64,000 bases of DNA. It comes from Weeksellaceae bacterium. GTDB taxonomy: Bacteria; Bacteroidota; Bacteroidia; Flavobacteriales; Weeksellaceae. The notes beneath the pieces were generated by a model. That model did not search any database. It saw only the letters and a program-made list of their open reading frames with translations, and had not been told where the DNA came from. Positions 1 to 8,773 of the stretch are shown one piece after another. Every line of letters begins with the position of its first letter. The first letter of the stretch is position 1. The stretch is from the NCBI GenBank assembly GCA_949788275.1, contig OX460916.1, positions 434,001 to 498,000 of the forward strand, in the 5' to 3' direction. The position numbers were made by a program, and so were the translations under genes.

Positions 1-68
1 TATATATAATTTATACTTAATTTTAAAGACCTTAACCTTAACGATCATTCTCTTACTAAAACAGGCCC

Positions 69-875
69 ATGATTAAATATACGATCCTTTTTATCCTCTT
101 ACTCGCGATGTATTCTTGTATTTCAAGATTGAGTCGGCCTGCAATTTCAGGTATACTTCTTACGTACGATAATCAACCCATAGAAGGTGGTCGAGTAGGT
201 GAGGGGGAAACAGATTCGCAAGGGCGTTTTTTTATATCAGAAAAGCGCTATACTAAATTTTTCTTATCCGAGTTGATGGTGATGGAAGCTCCTCCATTAC
301 ATGTCTATGAGCCTATTGTGTTTGAAGGTTACGAAAAGGATGCTATCCGACTGTTTAACTCCCGTGGAGGTGGACAGCGAAAAGGATCGATTTATAGCAT
401 CGACACCATCTATGTAAAGAGGGTGAATGAAGTTTTCGATGTGAAAGCCATGCTTTTAAAAGAAGTTTGGCAAATGAGCTATACTCAAAATGCAGACACC
501 ATTTATTTAGTTGGAAAAGAATTCACGCCTTTTTGCAAAACAGAAAACTGCCAAAATTTCTATAATGATTATTACGCGTTAACCGAAAACTACGCCTCTT
601 CCAACCGAAAAAACCTCCCCCCTGAAGTTTTAAAACGGCGTATCCATGCAGAATTCCATGCCGATCAATCGGTGAAAATTCATCAGGAAATCCATTTCAA
701 AACCAATTTTAACGATCCCCATAAACCAAGTCAAAACCAAGAAATTAATTTCCAATGGAAGGTGAATCAACCGAATCAATTACAGTTTTTAGATTCCAGT
801 GACGCGACTTTAAATGGAGATTATACCATCAACTCCATCGATAAACATCAAATACGCCTAATTAAAGCACTTTGA
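69..875 (+). CDS. Putative lipoprotein with carboxypeptidase-regulatory-like segment
   Basis: The 268-residue protein starts with a short hydrophobic leader ending in a lipobox-like AMYSC (Cys at about residue 17), so it is probably exported and lipid-anchored. Residues about 27-55 (GILLTYDNQPIEGG, then DSQGRFFIS) resemble the small beta-sandwich carboxypeptidase regulatory-like fold common at the start of Bacteroidota envelope proteins. The rest matches no family I recognise. It stands alone, with no close partner downstream. The lipoprotein call rests on the leader and is fairly safe; the regulatory-like domain is a pattern-based inference and no function can be assigned. Confidence 0.6.
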   Translation: MIKYTILFILLLAMYSCISRLSRPAISGILLTYDNQPIEGGRVGEGETDSQGRFFISEKRYTKFFLSELMVMEAPPLHVYEPIVFEGYEKDAIRLFNSRGGGQRKGSIYSIDTIYVKRVNEVFDVKAMLLKEVWQMSYTQNADTIYLVGKEFTPFCKTENCQNFYNDYYALTENYASSNRKNLPPEVLKRRIHAEFHADQSVKIHQEIHFKTNFNDPHKPSQNQEINFQWKVNQPNQLQFLDSSDATLNGDYTINSIDKHQIRLIKAL

Positions 876-889
876 TCGATGTAATTGTA

Positions 890-1050
890 CTAAGATAATT
901 GTTTTTTTGAGCGCAGGTCGTTCGTTCAATCTTTGGTGCAAAAACGTCACGGTTTAATGCAAGTTGAGGGGGCAGCAAAAGATGCTTATGCGATCTTTTG
1001 CGCAGATAAGGAAAGACTCCAAGGAAAGATAATAACATCCATTCAATCAA
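890..1050. repeat. Non-coding stretch with a perfect 9-bp hairpin
   Basis: The roughly 300 bases between the lipoprotein and the Rpn-like remnant hold no convincing gene. GCAAAAGAT at 975-983 pairs perfectly with ATCTTTTGC at 993-1001 around a 9-base loop. GCGCAG occurs at both ends of the stretch. The short overlapping ORFs on both strands here look like read-through of non-coding sequence. I suspect a dispersed intergenic element, but only one copy is in view. Confidence 0.3.
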
Positions 1051-1169
1051 GTTTTTATAATTTATTTTTTGATTTCTTAAAGAAATTAATTACCTTAAGT
1101 GTACTGATTATCAATCTGTAGTGTTGTTTTTTAAATTATTGTAACGCTCCCTGTGTTCTTGTAATTGAG

Positions 1170-1500
1170 ATGACTTATCAACTAAACCCTACCAAGTTTC
1201 ATAGCCATAAATTGGTAGAAAGGTCTACGGATTGTTATCTAAAGCCTGAAGAATATGATCATTCACTAGCGTTAATCAAAGTGCAAAACCATGGATGATA
1301 AAAGTTTACCTCCGAAATTAGATGCGTTCAATCACCTCGATCTAGCCCAAAAAGAAGGTGATAAACAAGGACGTGAAATTGTAAAACACGAAATTATCCG
1401 CAACCTCATCCTGGATACTGATTTTGCCGATGATAAAATCGCTCGTTTAACCTGTGCGACGGTCGATGTCGTGCAAAAAATACGATTAGAAAAGGGTTAA
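1170..1500 (+). pseudogene. Possible Rpn/PD-(D/E)XK transposase-family C-terminal remnant
   Basis: Two short frames lie end to end: 1170-1298 (42 residues, containing YDHSLALIKVQNHG) and 1291-1500 (69 residues, containing KEGDKQGREIVKHEIIRNLI). Together they resemble the C-terminal tail of Rpn-type PD-(D/E)XK nuclease/transposase proteins. Those tails have a Y-x-x-S-L segment, then a charged helix with repeated EG/GR, then a helix-turn-helix-like end. The catalytic nuclease core is absent upstream, so if the assignment is right this is a truncated, frameshifted relic. The alternative is a real 69-residue protein of unknown role. Confidence 0.35.
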
Positions 1501-1583
1501 AATGATCTGATGCTTCTTGTAAAACGTACTCACTTTAGACCACGTAGAACGTCGCCTATCTTTTTAAGCGCAAAGCTTATGGG

Positions 1584-2084
1584 TTATTTTACTTCTTTTT
1601 TTCGTGAAATTGAATGATCCAACTGGTCTATAATTTCTCTTAAATCGCTTAATGTTTCTTGTCGTCCTTCTGGATCGAGCATTGAAAATAAAACAAAACG
1701 ATCAGGCTGATCATAAATGTTGCTCAGGGCATGCTTTAAGGTGAGTAATTCCAGCGAAGAGATTTCAAACGTGACTTTTTTAGCACCATAAGCAAGGGAT
1801 AAATCCGCATAACCGTTCATTTCGCATTCAGCAACAATTGCGGTTAATGCAATAACCGCATCTTCGTAATGAACAGATTGAGTAAATTCGGAATTTTGAA
1901 GATAGACATTCTGGTCTAGGCGTTGGAGTAATAAATCGGGTTGATCAAAATATTTTTTTAAATCACAATGGGTGTAGATCTCTGATAGCGTTAATTGATC
2001 GGTAGAAAGATTTTCTAAAAATTGTTGAAAGTCACCACCGTAATCACTTCCAAAAGCAGTGTCTTTCCATTTTTCTATAAACAT
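1584..2084 (-). CDS. Hypothetical protein, 166 aa
   Basis: A soluble, acidic, largely helical protein without signal peptide or membrane segment. I do not recognise the family. It begins MFIEKWKDTAFGSDYGGDFQ and ends in a basic tail (SRKKEVK). The size, acidity and location beside a leucine-rich-repeat gene would suit an immunity-type or regulatory protein, but nothing in the sequence proves it. It has a clean start at 2084 and a 150-base gap to the next minus-strand gene, so it probably has its own promoter. Confidence 0.5.
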   Translation of the reverse strand: MFIEKWKDTAFGSDYGGDFQQFLENLSTDQLTLSEIYTHCDLKKYFDQPDLLLQRLDQNVYLQNSEFTQSVHYEDAVIALTAIVAECEMNGYADLSLAYGAKKVTFEISSLELLTLKHALSNIYDQPDRFVLFSMLDPEGRQETLSDLREIIDQLDHSISRKKEVK

Positions 2085-2233
2085 AGTTCTTTTTTTATCG
2101 TTATATTTTTATTAAACATCGGCAGATGGTGTGCCCATACTTCTTTTCAAGAATAGCTAAATAAGCGAATCTTTCCATACGCTCATAGTTCCACTTTATA
2201 AACCACCGAATGAGGGATCATTTTTTCTTTGAT

Positions 2234-2956
2234 TTATAATTCGTTTAAGAGAGGTAAGTCATTCAAAAGCATCTCTTTTTGACCATTTTTCAAATACCGC
2301 GGTAAAATCACAAGCTTTTGTATTTTTTTTAAAGAAAGTAAAGCACTGATATCCTCATTCTTTTTTTCAACATTCAAAAGGAAAGCTAAGTAATTCAATT
2401 GTGTTAATTTCGATAAAGGCTCCATGCTCTTGACGGCTTGTCCTGTTCCACTCATTTTTCCATGGTCTAAAAAAAGTTCTTTTAAATTTGTCAAACGCGA
2501 TAGGGGAGACAAGTCGTATAAATGATTGAACTCGTAAATATATAACGTTTTCAGCGTGGTCAAACCCTGAAGAAAATCAATGTTTTTCACTTTTTTAATC
2601 CCCGAAAGAATCAAGACTTCCAGATTTTTCAAACAGGATAAGTCAGGGATTTCATCTTGCTTATTCAGGCTTATATGAAGGTATTTTAAATGGGGTAGGG
2701 TCGAAAAAACGGCTAATCGTTCTTCATCTAACGCTCCAATAACCAATGCCTCTATCATTGAGTTATGGGATAAAGAATCAAGATTGGTGTATTTTAATTT
2801 AAATTTTTTTAAAGGGGTTGACATTTCCAAGACGGTTGTGTCTTTAGGAAGTTCAGATAAATCAAATAGTCCTCTAACAGCCCCTTCAAAAACGCCTAAA
2901 TGGGCATAATCACCAGACGGGCTTTTTTTTTCCAATAAATAATTGTTCCAATCCAT
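2234..2956 (-). CDS. Leucine-rich-repeat protein
   Basis: The 240-residue protein contains at least five tandem leucine-rich repeats from about residue 85 onward (for example LPHLKYLHISL, LKNLEVLILSGI, LTTLKTLYIYEF, LTNLKELFLDHG, LTQLNYLAFLL). They have the L-x-x-L-x-x-L spacing and D-L/D-I positions of the SDS22/internalin-like class. There is no signal peptide, so it is probably cytoplasmic, and such repeats normally form a protein-binding horseshoe. It lies 3 bases downstream of the methyltransferase gene on the same strand, so the two are probably co-transcribed. The binding partner is unknown. Confidence 0.75.
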   Translation of the reverse strand: MDWNNYLLEKKSPSGDYAHLGVFEGAVRGLFDLSELPKDTTVLEMSTPLKKFKLKYTNLDSLSHNSMIEALVIGALDEERLAVFSTLPHLKYLHISLNKQDEIPDLSCLKNLEVLILSGIKKVKNIDFLQGLTTLKTLYIYEFNHLYDLSPLSRLTNLKELFLDHGKMSGTGQAVKSMEPLSKLTQLNYLAFLLNVEKKNEDISALLSLKKIQKLVILPRYLKNGQKEMLLNDLPLLNEL

Positions 2957-2959
2957 AGC

Positions 2960-3766
2960 TTAGGATAATTTCTTTTTCGCCACAATGGAATAGACCATAG
3001 GAATTTTGTTCTCCAAATGCTTTATTCTGTATTTTTTAGGCTCGAATTCAACCGTTTCGTTAAAACAATTATAAGGCGAATAGTCAAATTCGCGCATAGC
3101 TTCGAGCGTCAAAGAATTGCTCAACAAACCACTTAATACTTCACTCATGCTATGATTCCAGCTCACATAAGACTGGGTAATCGCTGCATTTTTATCGGCA
3201 TAGGTCCCGTTCTCCGTTTCCACAATGGGAGCAGTATTAAAATAGGAGTAACCAATTTTATCAAAATGATCATCGAACATCCAAACAACCGGATGAAATT
3301 CCACAAAAACAAATCGGCCGTTGGGCTTTAAAAATTTTTCGATTAGTTGACCCCATCGGTTTAAATCGGGTAACCATGTAATTGTTCCATAGCTGGTAAA
3401 AACAATATCGAATTGCTGATCCAAATGATTTTCCAAATCATACAAATCACAACAAATAAATTCCGTGTCTGCATCGAGTTCTAACGCGATTTTTCGTGCA
3501 CTTTCAATAGCTTTGTCCGATAAATCGACACCTGTAACCTTGGCGCCTAGCCTGCTTAAAGAAATGCTATCCTGCCCAAAATGGCATTGCAAATGTAAAA
3601 TGGATTTTCCTTTTACATCGCCTAACAAGTCCAATTCAATGGAATTTAAGGAAGTCTCACCCTTTAAAAAACCATCCAAATTATAAAATTCGGACTTTAA
3701 ATGGGTCTCTGTTCGGTTATTCCAAGATTGTCTATTAATCTCAATATAATTATTCGCTATATTCAT
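2960..3766 (-). CDS. Class I SAM-dependent methyltransferase
   Basis: The Rossmann-fold methyltransferase signature is clear. Motif I reads GKSILHLQCHFGQDSISL around residue 55, the acidic motif II is VTGVDLSDKAIESAR, and motif IV-like IVFTSYGTITWLPDLNRW follows. The HLQCHFGQ variant of the glycine loop is typical of a widespread family of uncharacterised small-molecule methyltransferases of about 265 residues, which fits this length. The substrate is unknown. The upstream gap of about 155 bases suggests this is the first gene of a two-gene operon with the leucine-rich-repeat protein. Confidence 0.82.
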   Translation of the reverse strand: MNIANNYIEINRQSWNNRTETHLKSEFYNLDGFLKGETSLNSIELDLLGDVKGKSILHLQCHFGQDSISLSRLGAKVTGVDLSDKAIESARKIALELDADTEFICCDLYDLENHLDQQFDIVFTSYGTITWLPDLNRWGQLIEKFLKPNGRFVFVEFHPVVWMFDDHFDKIGYSYFNTAPIVETENGTYADKNAAITQSYVSWNHSMSEVLSGLLSNSLTLEAMREFDYSPYNCFNETVEFEPKKYRIKHLENKIPMVYSIVAKKKLS

Positions 3767-3920
3767 TTCGTTGGGGTATATAGTTTAACGGCAGATTGAG
3801 GTGGTTATAAAAAATAGGGCCACCTAAATCCGCTGTTAAACTACAAAAAATAAGCATAAAAAACGGTGTTAAATTGGTTGTTCTATACAACGCATTATTC
3901 GTTAGAATAAAGTCGCTTGG

Positions 3921-4874
3921 TTATACATTCACCACCACCTTACCAACCACATGATTGGTCTCTAATGCGCGATGAGCTAATCCTATTTCATCAAACGCAA
4001 ATGCCTTATCAATATGTGGCTTTAGAATTTCTGCTTCCAAGAGTTGGGCAATGGCTAAAATAGTCTCCTGCTTGGAGGCCACCATCATAAACTCGACATA
4101 GACCTGTTTTTCATCGGCCTTTGTTTTTACTTCCGCTGGAATTTCAGGCGAGGGTAGAGTAACAATCATGCCCTTGGAACGAACAACATCAACGGAGTCT
4201 AATAAGGTTGCTCCTTGGATGGTGTCCAAAACGATATCGATGTCTTTCAATGTTGTTTTAAAGTTTTCGGCTGTATAGTCCACATGTTCGTCCGCACCCA
4301 AAGACAAAACAAAATCCCTATTTTTGCCCGAGGATATACCGATCACATAGGCTCCAAAATGTTTCGCAATTTGAACGGCTAAATGCCCCACACCACCTGA
4401 GGCACCATGAATAACAACTCGATCTCCTCGCTTAATTTGTGCAACGTCTACCAAAGCTTGGTAAGCCGTCGTGGCAACCATAGAACTAGCTGCTGCTTGC
4501 TCATGGGATACATTGACGGGTTTTAATGCCAAATGACTAGCCGGTGATGCTACATATTCAGCGTAAGCTTGTCCATTTCCAAAAAAACGAACCATTCCAA
4601 ATACCTGATCGCCTATTTTAAAACGAGATACATGTTCACCAACTTCCACCACTTCTCCAGCAATATCCCATCCTAAAACAACGGGACGTTTGTCTTCGTA
4701 AATCCATCCCAATACGGCTTCATAGGCCCTTGCTTTAACATCGACAGGGTTAATACCAATCGTGGCTACTTTTACCAAGACTTCATCACTTTTTATGGTT
4801 GGTTTATCCATTTCCACAACCTCAAGGTTTTTGACTCCTCCGGCCTTTTGTAAAATAATTGCTTTCATTTTCAC
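3921..4874 (-). CDS. NADP-dependent quinone oxidoreductase-like MDR protein
   Basis: This is a zinc-free medium-chain dehydrogenase/reductase of 317 residues, usual length for the family. The N-terminal GroES-like domain includes GINPVDVKARAY and VLGWDIAGEVVEVG. The nucleotide-binding motif GASGGVGHLAVQIAKHFGA is near residue 155. The structural zinc cysteines are missing, as expected for the quinone-oxidoreductase branch, which uses NADPH to reduce quinones or enones. An internal Met two codons in (MKAIIL) is an alternative start. It is transcribed divergently from an HxlR regulator, an arrangement typical of redox-stress control of such enzymes. Confidence 0.85.
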   Translation of the reverse strand: MKMKAIILQKAGGVKNLEVVEMDKPTIKSDEVLVKVATIGINPVDVKARAYEAVLGWIYEDKRPVVLGWDIAGEVVEVGEHVSRFKIGDQVFGMVRFFGNGQAYAEYVASPASHLALKPVNVSHEQAAASSMVATTAYQALVDVAQIKRGDRVVIHGASGGVGHLAVQIAKHFGAYVIGISSGKNRDFVLSLGADEHVDYTAENFKTTLKDIDIVLDTIQGATLLDSVDVVRSKGMIVTLPSPEIPAEVKTKADEKQVYVEFMMVASKQETILAIAQLLEAEILKPHIDKAFAFDEIGLAHRALETNHVVGKVVVNV

Positions 4875-4999
4875 TAAAGATTAAATTAGATTGTAAAAGT
4901 AAATTATCAGTATATTGAAGTCAAGTAGGTACTTTTTTGTAACCTAGAAACCTAGAATAGACTAACATTGATTCTCAGTAAATTAAAAAATGTTAAAAA

Positions 5000-5362
5000 A
5001 TGAAAAAATATTTAGCAGATGAACCTTCTTGCCCTGTAGACTATGCTTTTCGGCGAATAGGCGGAAAGTACAAAGGCCGAATTTTGTGGTATCTTCATCT
5101 AAATCCAATCATGCGCTATGGCGAATTGAGAAAAACCTTGTACGATATAACACCGAAGATGCTGACTCAAACGCTCCGCGACTTAGAATCGGATGCATTG
5201 ATCAATCGCCAAGTCTATCACGAAATGCCCCCAAAAGTAGAGTACACTTTAACAGAGCTCGGTTTGGAATTAATTCCTTTTATCGACTACTTACGGGAGT
5301 GGGGGGAAAAACAAATTCAAAAAAATAAAACTCCACCTTCATCCTTTGATTTTGAGAAATAA
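5000..5362 (+). CDS. HxlR-family winged-helix transcriptional regulator
   Basis: A 120-residue protein with the whole HxlR layout. An N-terminal Cys (EPSCPVDYAF) precedes GGKYKGRILWYLH, then the winged helix RYGELRKTLYDITPKMLTQT and the wing YHEMPPKVEYTLTELG. Family members are dimeric and often sense electrophiles or oxidants through the N-terminal cysteine. The divergent arrangement with the oxidoreductase gene, with 125 bases between the starts, suggests that it regulates that gene and itself. Confidence 0.9.
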   Translation: MKKYLADEPSCPVDYAFRRIGGKYKGRILWYLHLNPIMRYGELRKTLYDITPKMLTQTLRDLESDALINRQVYHEMPPKVEYTLTELGLELIPFIDYLREWGEKQIQKNKTPPSSFDFEK

Positions 5363-5452
5363 ATGGCGTTTAAAAAGTGTTTTTTAATTTTTTTTACTAT
5401 ATTTATTGGATAATAGAAGGCTTTATTTTCTAGGAAATAGAGTCTATCTGGT

Positions 5453-5486
5453 GTAGCCTCAACTTGTTTGAGGCTACTATTTTTTA
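5453..5486 (+). terminator. Intrinsic terminator after the HxlR gene
   Basis: GTAGCCTCAA at 5453-5462 pairs perfectly with TTGAGGCTAC at 5468-5477 around a 5-base loop. A T-rich run follows. Confidence 0.75.
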
Positions 5487-5613
5487 AATCAGTTCTAATT
5501 CATGTATGGCTATTACGGCTAAAGAATGGAATAAGATGATCATTTCGTAAGTCCATAACAAAGGCCATCTGATAAGACGGCCTGAAAGTATTATAGTGGG
5601 TGTAAAAGAAAAA

Positions 5614-7173
5614 TTACCAAGCAATAGGTACATAATCTTTTAAGAATTTACCAGACCAGTGCTTTCCAGTATTTATACCGTCAAACAAGGGGTCCATCAC
5701 GCGGGCTGCGCCATCGACAATATCCAAGGGCGGCTGAAAATCCTCTTCTTCTTGTTTTCTTTTGGCCATTTCAGCCGGATCTTCATCCGTAACCCATCCT
5801 GTATCAACCGCATTCATATAGATACCTTCTTTAGCCAGTGAACCCGCTGCCGTATGCGTTAACATATTTAAAGCGGCTTTAGCCATATTGGTATGTGGAT
5901 GGCGATCGTCTTTGTAGCCGTGGTAAAATTTTCCTTCCATGGCCGAAACATTGATGATGTGTTTTTGACCTGTTTGGTCTTTTTTCATCACTTCTGCTAG
6001 GCGGTTGCATAAAACAAAAGGGGCGACAGAATTGACCAATTGAACTTCAATCATTTCCGTAGTTTCAATTTGTCCTAGTTTTAGTCGCCAGCTGTTGGTT
6101 TTTCGCAAATCAACCTGCTGTAAATCGGCATCCAATTCGCCTTCCGGGAAAACTTCTGTGGCCACTAAGGCCTTGTCAAAAGAATAAGGAATTTGAGATA
6201 ATTGGGCCGAAGCTCTTAAACCGATTCCAGGTTCTGGACCGTGCCATGTAACGGGCATATTCTGATTGGATGAAGCGCCGTTCGTCAATAGTTTCAGTTC
6301 TTGTAGGCAATCGGTATGATCGGTTAATAAAGCCTGTACAGATAAGGGTAATTCATTCACAGGACGTTGTTCATTATCCATTAAGTGGGTATAAAACCCA
6401 GAAGGACGTCGAACGGTCTGTGCTGCGTTATTAATTAAGATATCCAGGCGACCGTATTTCTGTTCAATATAATTACAAAAGATTTCTACACTTGGAATGT
6501 GCCTTAGGTCTAGGCCATGAATCTTTAGGCGATGTCCCCATACGGCAAAATCCTCTTCTTTGGCAAAACGAATAGCCGAATCAACGGGGAATCGGGTAGT
6601 AGCCACCACAGTTGCACCGCCACGCAATAGCATCAAGGTAATATGATAGCCAATTTTTAATCGCGATCCCGTAATCACAGCCAATTGACCTTTTACATCA
6701 GCTGTTTGAAAACGTTTAGCATAATTAAAATCGCCACAATCGGTACACATAGTATCGTAAAAGTGGTGGAGTTTGGTGAAGCGCGTTTTACAAACATAAC
6801 AGTTTCTCGGTGTTTCCAATTCAAGTGGTTCTTTTTGCGCCAAATCGGTAAAAGCCAACAATTTTGGAGCTACAAAAATATGGGCTTCGCGCGCATGACG
6901 AATGCCTGTGACTTTTCGCGCAGTTTTATCTTTATTCTCTTTCTTGCGTTTAGCAATCAGTCGTCCATCCTTTTTTCTTCGCGCCAATTCATCGCGATCC
7001 GGTCTAGAGAATTGTCCAGCAGCGATAATCAAAGCCGTTCGCTGATCTTTTGGTATATCAAATATCAGATCGGTATTGGTGTTAAGCTGTGTTAATAAAG
7101 CAATGCATTGGTCAATCTCTGCTGCACTTAGGGCAGGTATTTCATCATTCGTCATCATAAAAAAACGGTTCAA
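5614..7173 (-). CDS. Large SDR-family oxidoreductase with zinc-ribbon-like motif and no Tyr at the catalytic position
   Basis: The 519-residue protein has a basic N-terminal half, then a CYVC (about residue 125) ... CTDC pair that looks like a zinc ribbon, then a Rossmann domain ([17 protein letters not shown], about residues 165-182) with [14 protein letters not shown] and a final VDTGWVTDE. It is therefore a short-chain dehydrogenase relative about twice the usual 250 residues. At the normal YxxxK site the sequence is [12 protein letters not shown]: the Lys is present but Thr replaces Tyr. NAD(P) binding is likely. The reaction is unknown, and classical SDR catalysis is doubtful. It is the last core-like gene before the cassette region. 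Confidence 0.8.
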   Translation of the reverse strand: MNRFFMMTNDEIPALSAAEIDQCIALLTQLNTNTDLIFDIPKDQRTALIIAAGQFSRPDRDELARRKKDGRLIAKRKKENKDKTARKVTGIRHAREAHIFVAPKLLAFTDLAQKEPLELETPRNCYVCKTRFTKLHHFYDTMCTDCGDFNYAKRFQTADVKGQLAVITGSRLKIGYHITLMLLRGGATVVATTRFPVDSAIRFAKEEDFAVWGHRLKIHGLDLRHIPSVEIFCNYIEQKYGRLDILINNAAQTVRRPSGFYTHLMDNEQRPVNELPLSVQALLTDHTDCLQELKLLTNGASSNQNMPVTWHGPEPGIGLRASAQLSQIPYSFDKALVATEVFPEGELDADLQQVDLRKTNSWRLKLGQIETTEMIEVQLVNSVAPFVLCNRLAEVMKKDQTGQKHIINVSAMEGKFYHGYKDDRHPHTNMAKAALNMLTHTAAGSLAKEGIYMNAVDTGWVTDEDPAEMAKRKQEEEDFQPPLDIVDGAARVMDPLFDGINTGKHWSGKFLKDYVPIAW

Positions 7174-7309
7174 TCTTGGTTAAACGACCAAGAGGCCAAA
7201 GATAAGTTTTATAATTAGGGTGGGTGTTAGTTTTTTTTTTATGCGGTGGTCTCCCCTAAAAATGGGGAGGTAACAATAAAATAGATTATGATTCGCTATA
7301 AAAAGTTCC

Positions 7310-7374
7310 GTTCAACGGGCTTTTATCTTGGCTTACAGGCAAAACCAAAGCTTAGATCTTAGCTGTGGCTACAA
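7310..7374. repeat. Putative attC-like site closing the array (left end)
   Basis: TTCAACGGGC near 7312 and CTTAGCTGTGG near 7358 form the ends of a short imperfect palindrome with TTGG/CCAA inner arms. The site lies just beyond the stop of the last cassette gene. It is shorter and weaker than the other sites. Confidence 0.4.
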
Positions 7375-7377
7375 TTT

Positions 7378-7932
7378 TTAGTTTTGTAGATCTTCAATAC
7401 ACATTTCTCTAATTTCCCATATTTGTTTAAGAGTAAATTGTGGCTTGTCTTTTATCCAATTTGAAAGAAACTCTTTGTGTTTTAGAATTTTTTGGAGGTT
7501 AATTTCATTGAATTCTATCTCTGTTTCTATTAAAAGTCGATTTTCGACTTCAGAATATGACGAATTTGAATGTGTAAAGTCTAAATAATCGTTTCCTATT
7601 CTTAAATAGTTGTGTGCTTCTGGAATATAATTTAAATGATTTAATTGTAATGTCTTTTGAATTTTTGGAGCATAATTTGAATCCATTTTGAAAATCCCAA
7701 GAATTAATTTGATTTCTGGTTTGTAATTTTCAAGTGCTAATTTCCTTAGCGTTGAATGTTTTGTACTACAAGTTCCTGCATTATCCTCAAAAACGCAAAG
7801 TATATTTTCCTTGTTTATATTTCTTTTGTAAGGCAGGAGTGAAATGAATTTACAAGCACTTCTAAAATCTTGAATTCCTAATTTTAAAAATTCATTAGAA
7901 ACTGCTCCGTTATTCTTTATTTCGAAATTCAT
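7378..7932 (-). CDS. Transglutaminase-like protein (cassette gene)
   Basis: This soluble protein carries the order of a transglutaminase-type cysteine protease triad. Cys lies in DNAGTCSTKHSTLRKLA, His in EAHNYLRIG about 60 residues later, and Asp in NDYLDFTH. The family includes peptidases, amidases and inactive binding domains, so the chemistry is open. I prefer the start at 7932 (MNFEIKNNG) because the upstream nine codons, which would begin at 7959, run into the recombination site. It is the last minus-strand cassette gene before the core genome and is probably driven from upstream or by its own promoter. Confidence 0.55.
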   Translation of the reverse strand: MNFEIKNNGAVSNEFLKLGIQDFRSACKFISLLPYKRNINKENILCVFEDNAGTCSTKHSTLRKLALENYKPEIKLILGIFKMDSNYAPKIQKTLQLNHLNYIPEAHNYLRIGNDYLDFTHSNSSYSEVENRLLIETEIEFNEINLQKILKHKEFLSNWIKDKPQFTLKQIWEIREMCIEDLQN

Positions 7933-7954
7933 TTGTGTCAGTTTACGTGCGATT

Positions 7955-8106
7955 AACATTTCAAGGTGTAGGCTTCCCTAAAAATGCTTATTTTAGATTC
8001 TTAAACTAAGATAGTAAATCAATATGAACATTAATTTGCAAATTTTTTAGACAAAAATAAAAACTTTAATCAAATTCCTCATTTTGCAATACCTGTGTTG
8101 TACCTA
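7955..8106. repeat. Putative attC-like site
   Basis: AACATTTCAAGGTGTAGG near 7955 and the partly complementary ATACCTGTGTTGTAC near 8090 bracket an AT-rich stretch between two cassette genes. Complementarity is imperfect and this is one of the weaker sites. Confidence 0.35.
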
Positions 8107-8110
8107 GTTT

Positions 8111-8548
8111 TTAATATTGAGGTTTGATTTTCATAAATCTTCCTGAGTTTATTATAACGTGTAAATCGACTCTATAAATAAACTCAAATTCCAAATCATT
8201 AATTTTTTTGAAAGTGTAAAATGGATGTTGTTTGTTAATTATTTTTTGAAACTCTGTTAAATTAGTTTCATCTATTTTTTCTTTTTCGATAACCAGACTA
8301 CAATCATTATTTTTCTCGATTTTAAGACTGATTCCATAATTATTTTCATAAAAAGTAATAGAGTCATTTAGAATTCTAAACTCAAATTTCGGATACTTTT
8401 CAAATTGCTTATCAAACTCTATTTTATATTTTCCATTGGGCAATACACAATCTTGAGAAAATAGATTGTTCGTTAAGAATAAAATGAAAATCAAGTTTAT
8501 TTTAATCGACTTAAAATAAAATGTTTTATAAAAATTTTTCAAAGTCAT
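8111..8548 (-). CDS. Small exported hypothetical protein (cassette gene)
   Basis: The 145-residue protein has an N-terminal hydrophobic segment (INLIFILFLTNNLFSQ) followed by a polar, probably beta-rich domain. The segment looks like a cleavable signal peptide ending near LFSQ, a usual Bacteroidota signal-peptide end. An internal Met is lacking, so the annotated start, which gives a rather long basic n-region, is kept. I do not recognise the family. It is bounded on both sides by palindromic sites, so it seems to be a one-gene cassette. Confidence 0.5.
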   Translation of the reverse strand: MTLKNFYKTFYFKSIKINLIFILFLTNNLFSQDCVLPNGKYKIEFDKQFEKYPKFEFRILNDSITFYENNYGISLKIEKNNDCSLVIEKEKIDETNLTEFQKIINKQHPFYTFKKINDLEFEFIYRVDLHVIINSGRFMKIKPQY

Positions 8549-8573
8549 TTTTGAGGAATACTTGGTTTAAATT

Positions 8574-8766
8574 ACGTACAACGGGTCGCGTATTGGCGGA
8601 TTTAGAAAGCCGAAACATTCAATTTTGCAATAAACTAAGCAACAGCTTTTTATTATTTTCTAAATTTAAGAAAAAAGTCAATGTAATTGGCTTTTTGCGG
8701 AATAGAAAGCCGAAACGTTGTTTTATGACTTAACTCGCCATTGCGCCAAACTGATTTTAGCTGTAG
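8574..8766. repeat. attC-like palindromic site
   Basis: ACAACGGGTCGCGTATTGGC near 8578 is matched by the inverted partner CGCCATTGCGCCAA near 8736, followed by GATTTTAGCTGTAG. A central AGAAAGCCGAAAC motif occurs twice. The overall fold is an extended imperfect hairpin between two minus-strand genes. Confidence 0.6.
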
Positions 8767-8773
8767 TGTGATT

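Noticed and set aside
862-1121. Two overlapping ORFs on opposite strands as real genes.
   Set aside because: They are antisense to each other over a hairpin-rich non-coding stretch and have composition unlike proteins.
7174-7310. A left-hand copy of the tRNA-Ser core at the array's left end.
   Set aside because: No GCGGAGAGAGAGGGA-like sequence is seen there, so the left boundary of the array cannot be tied to tRNA-Ser integration.
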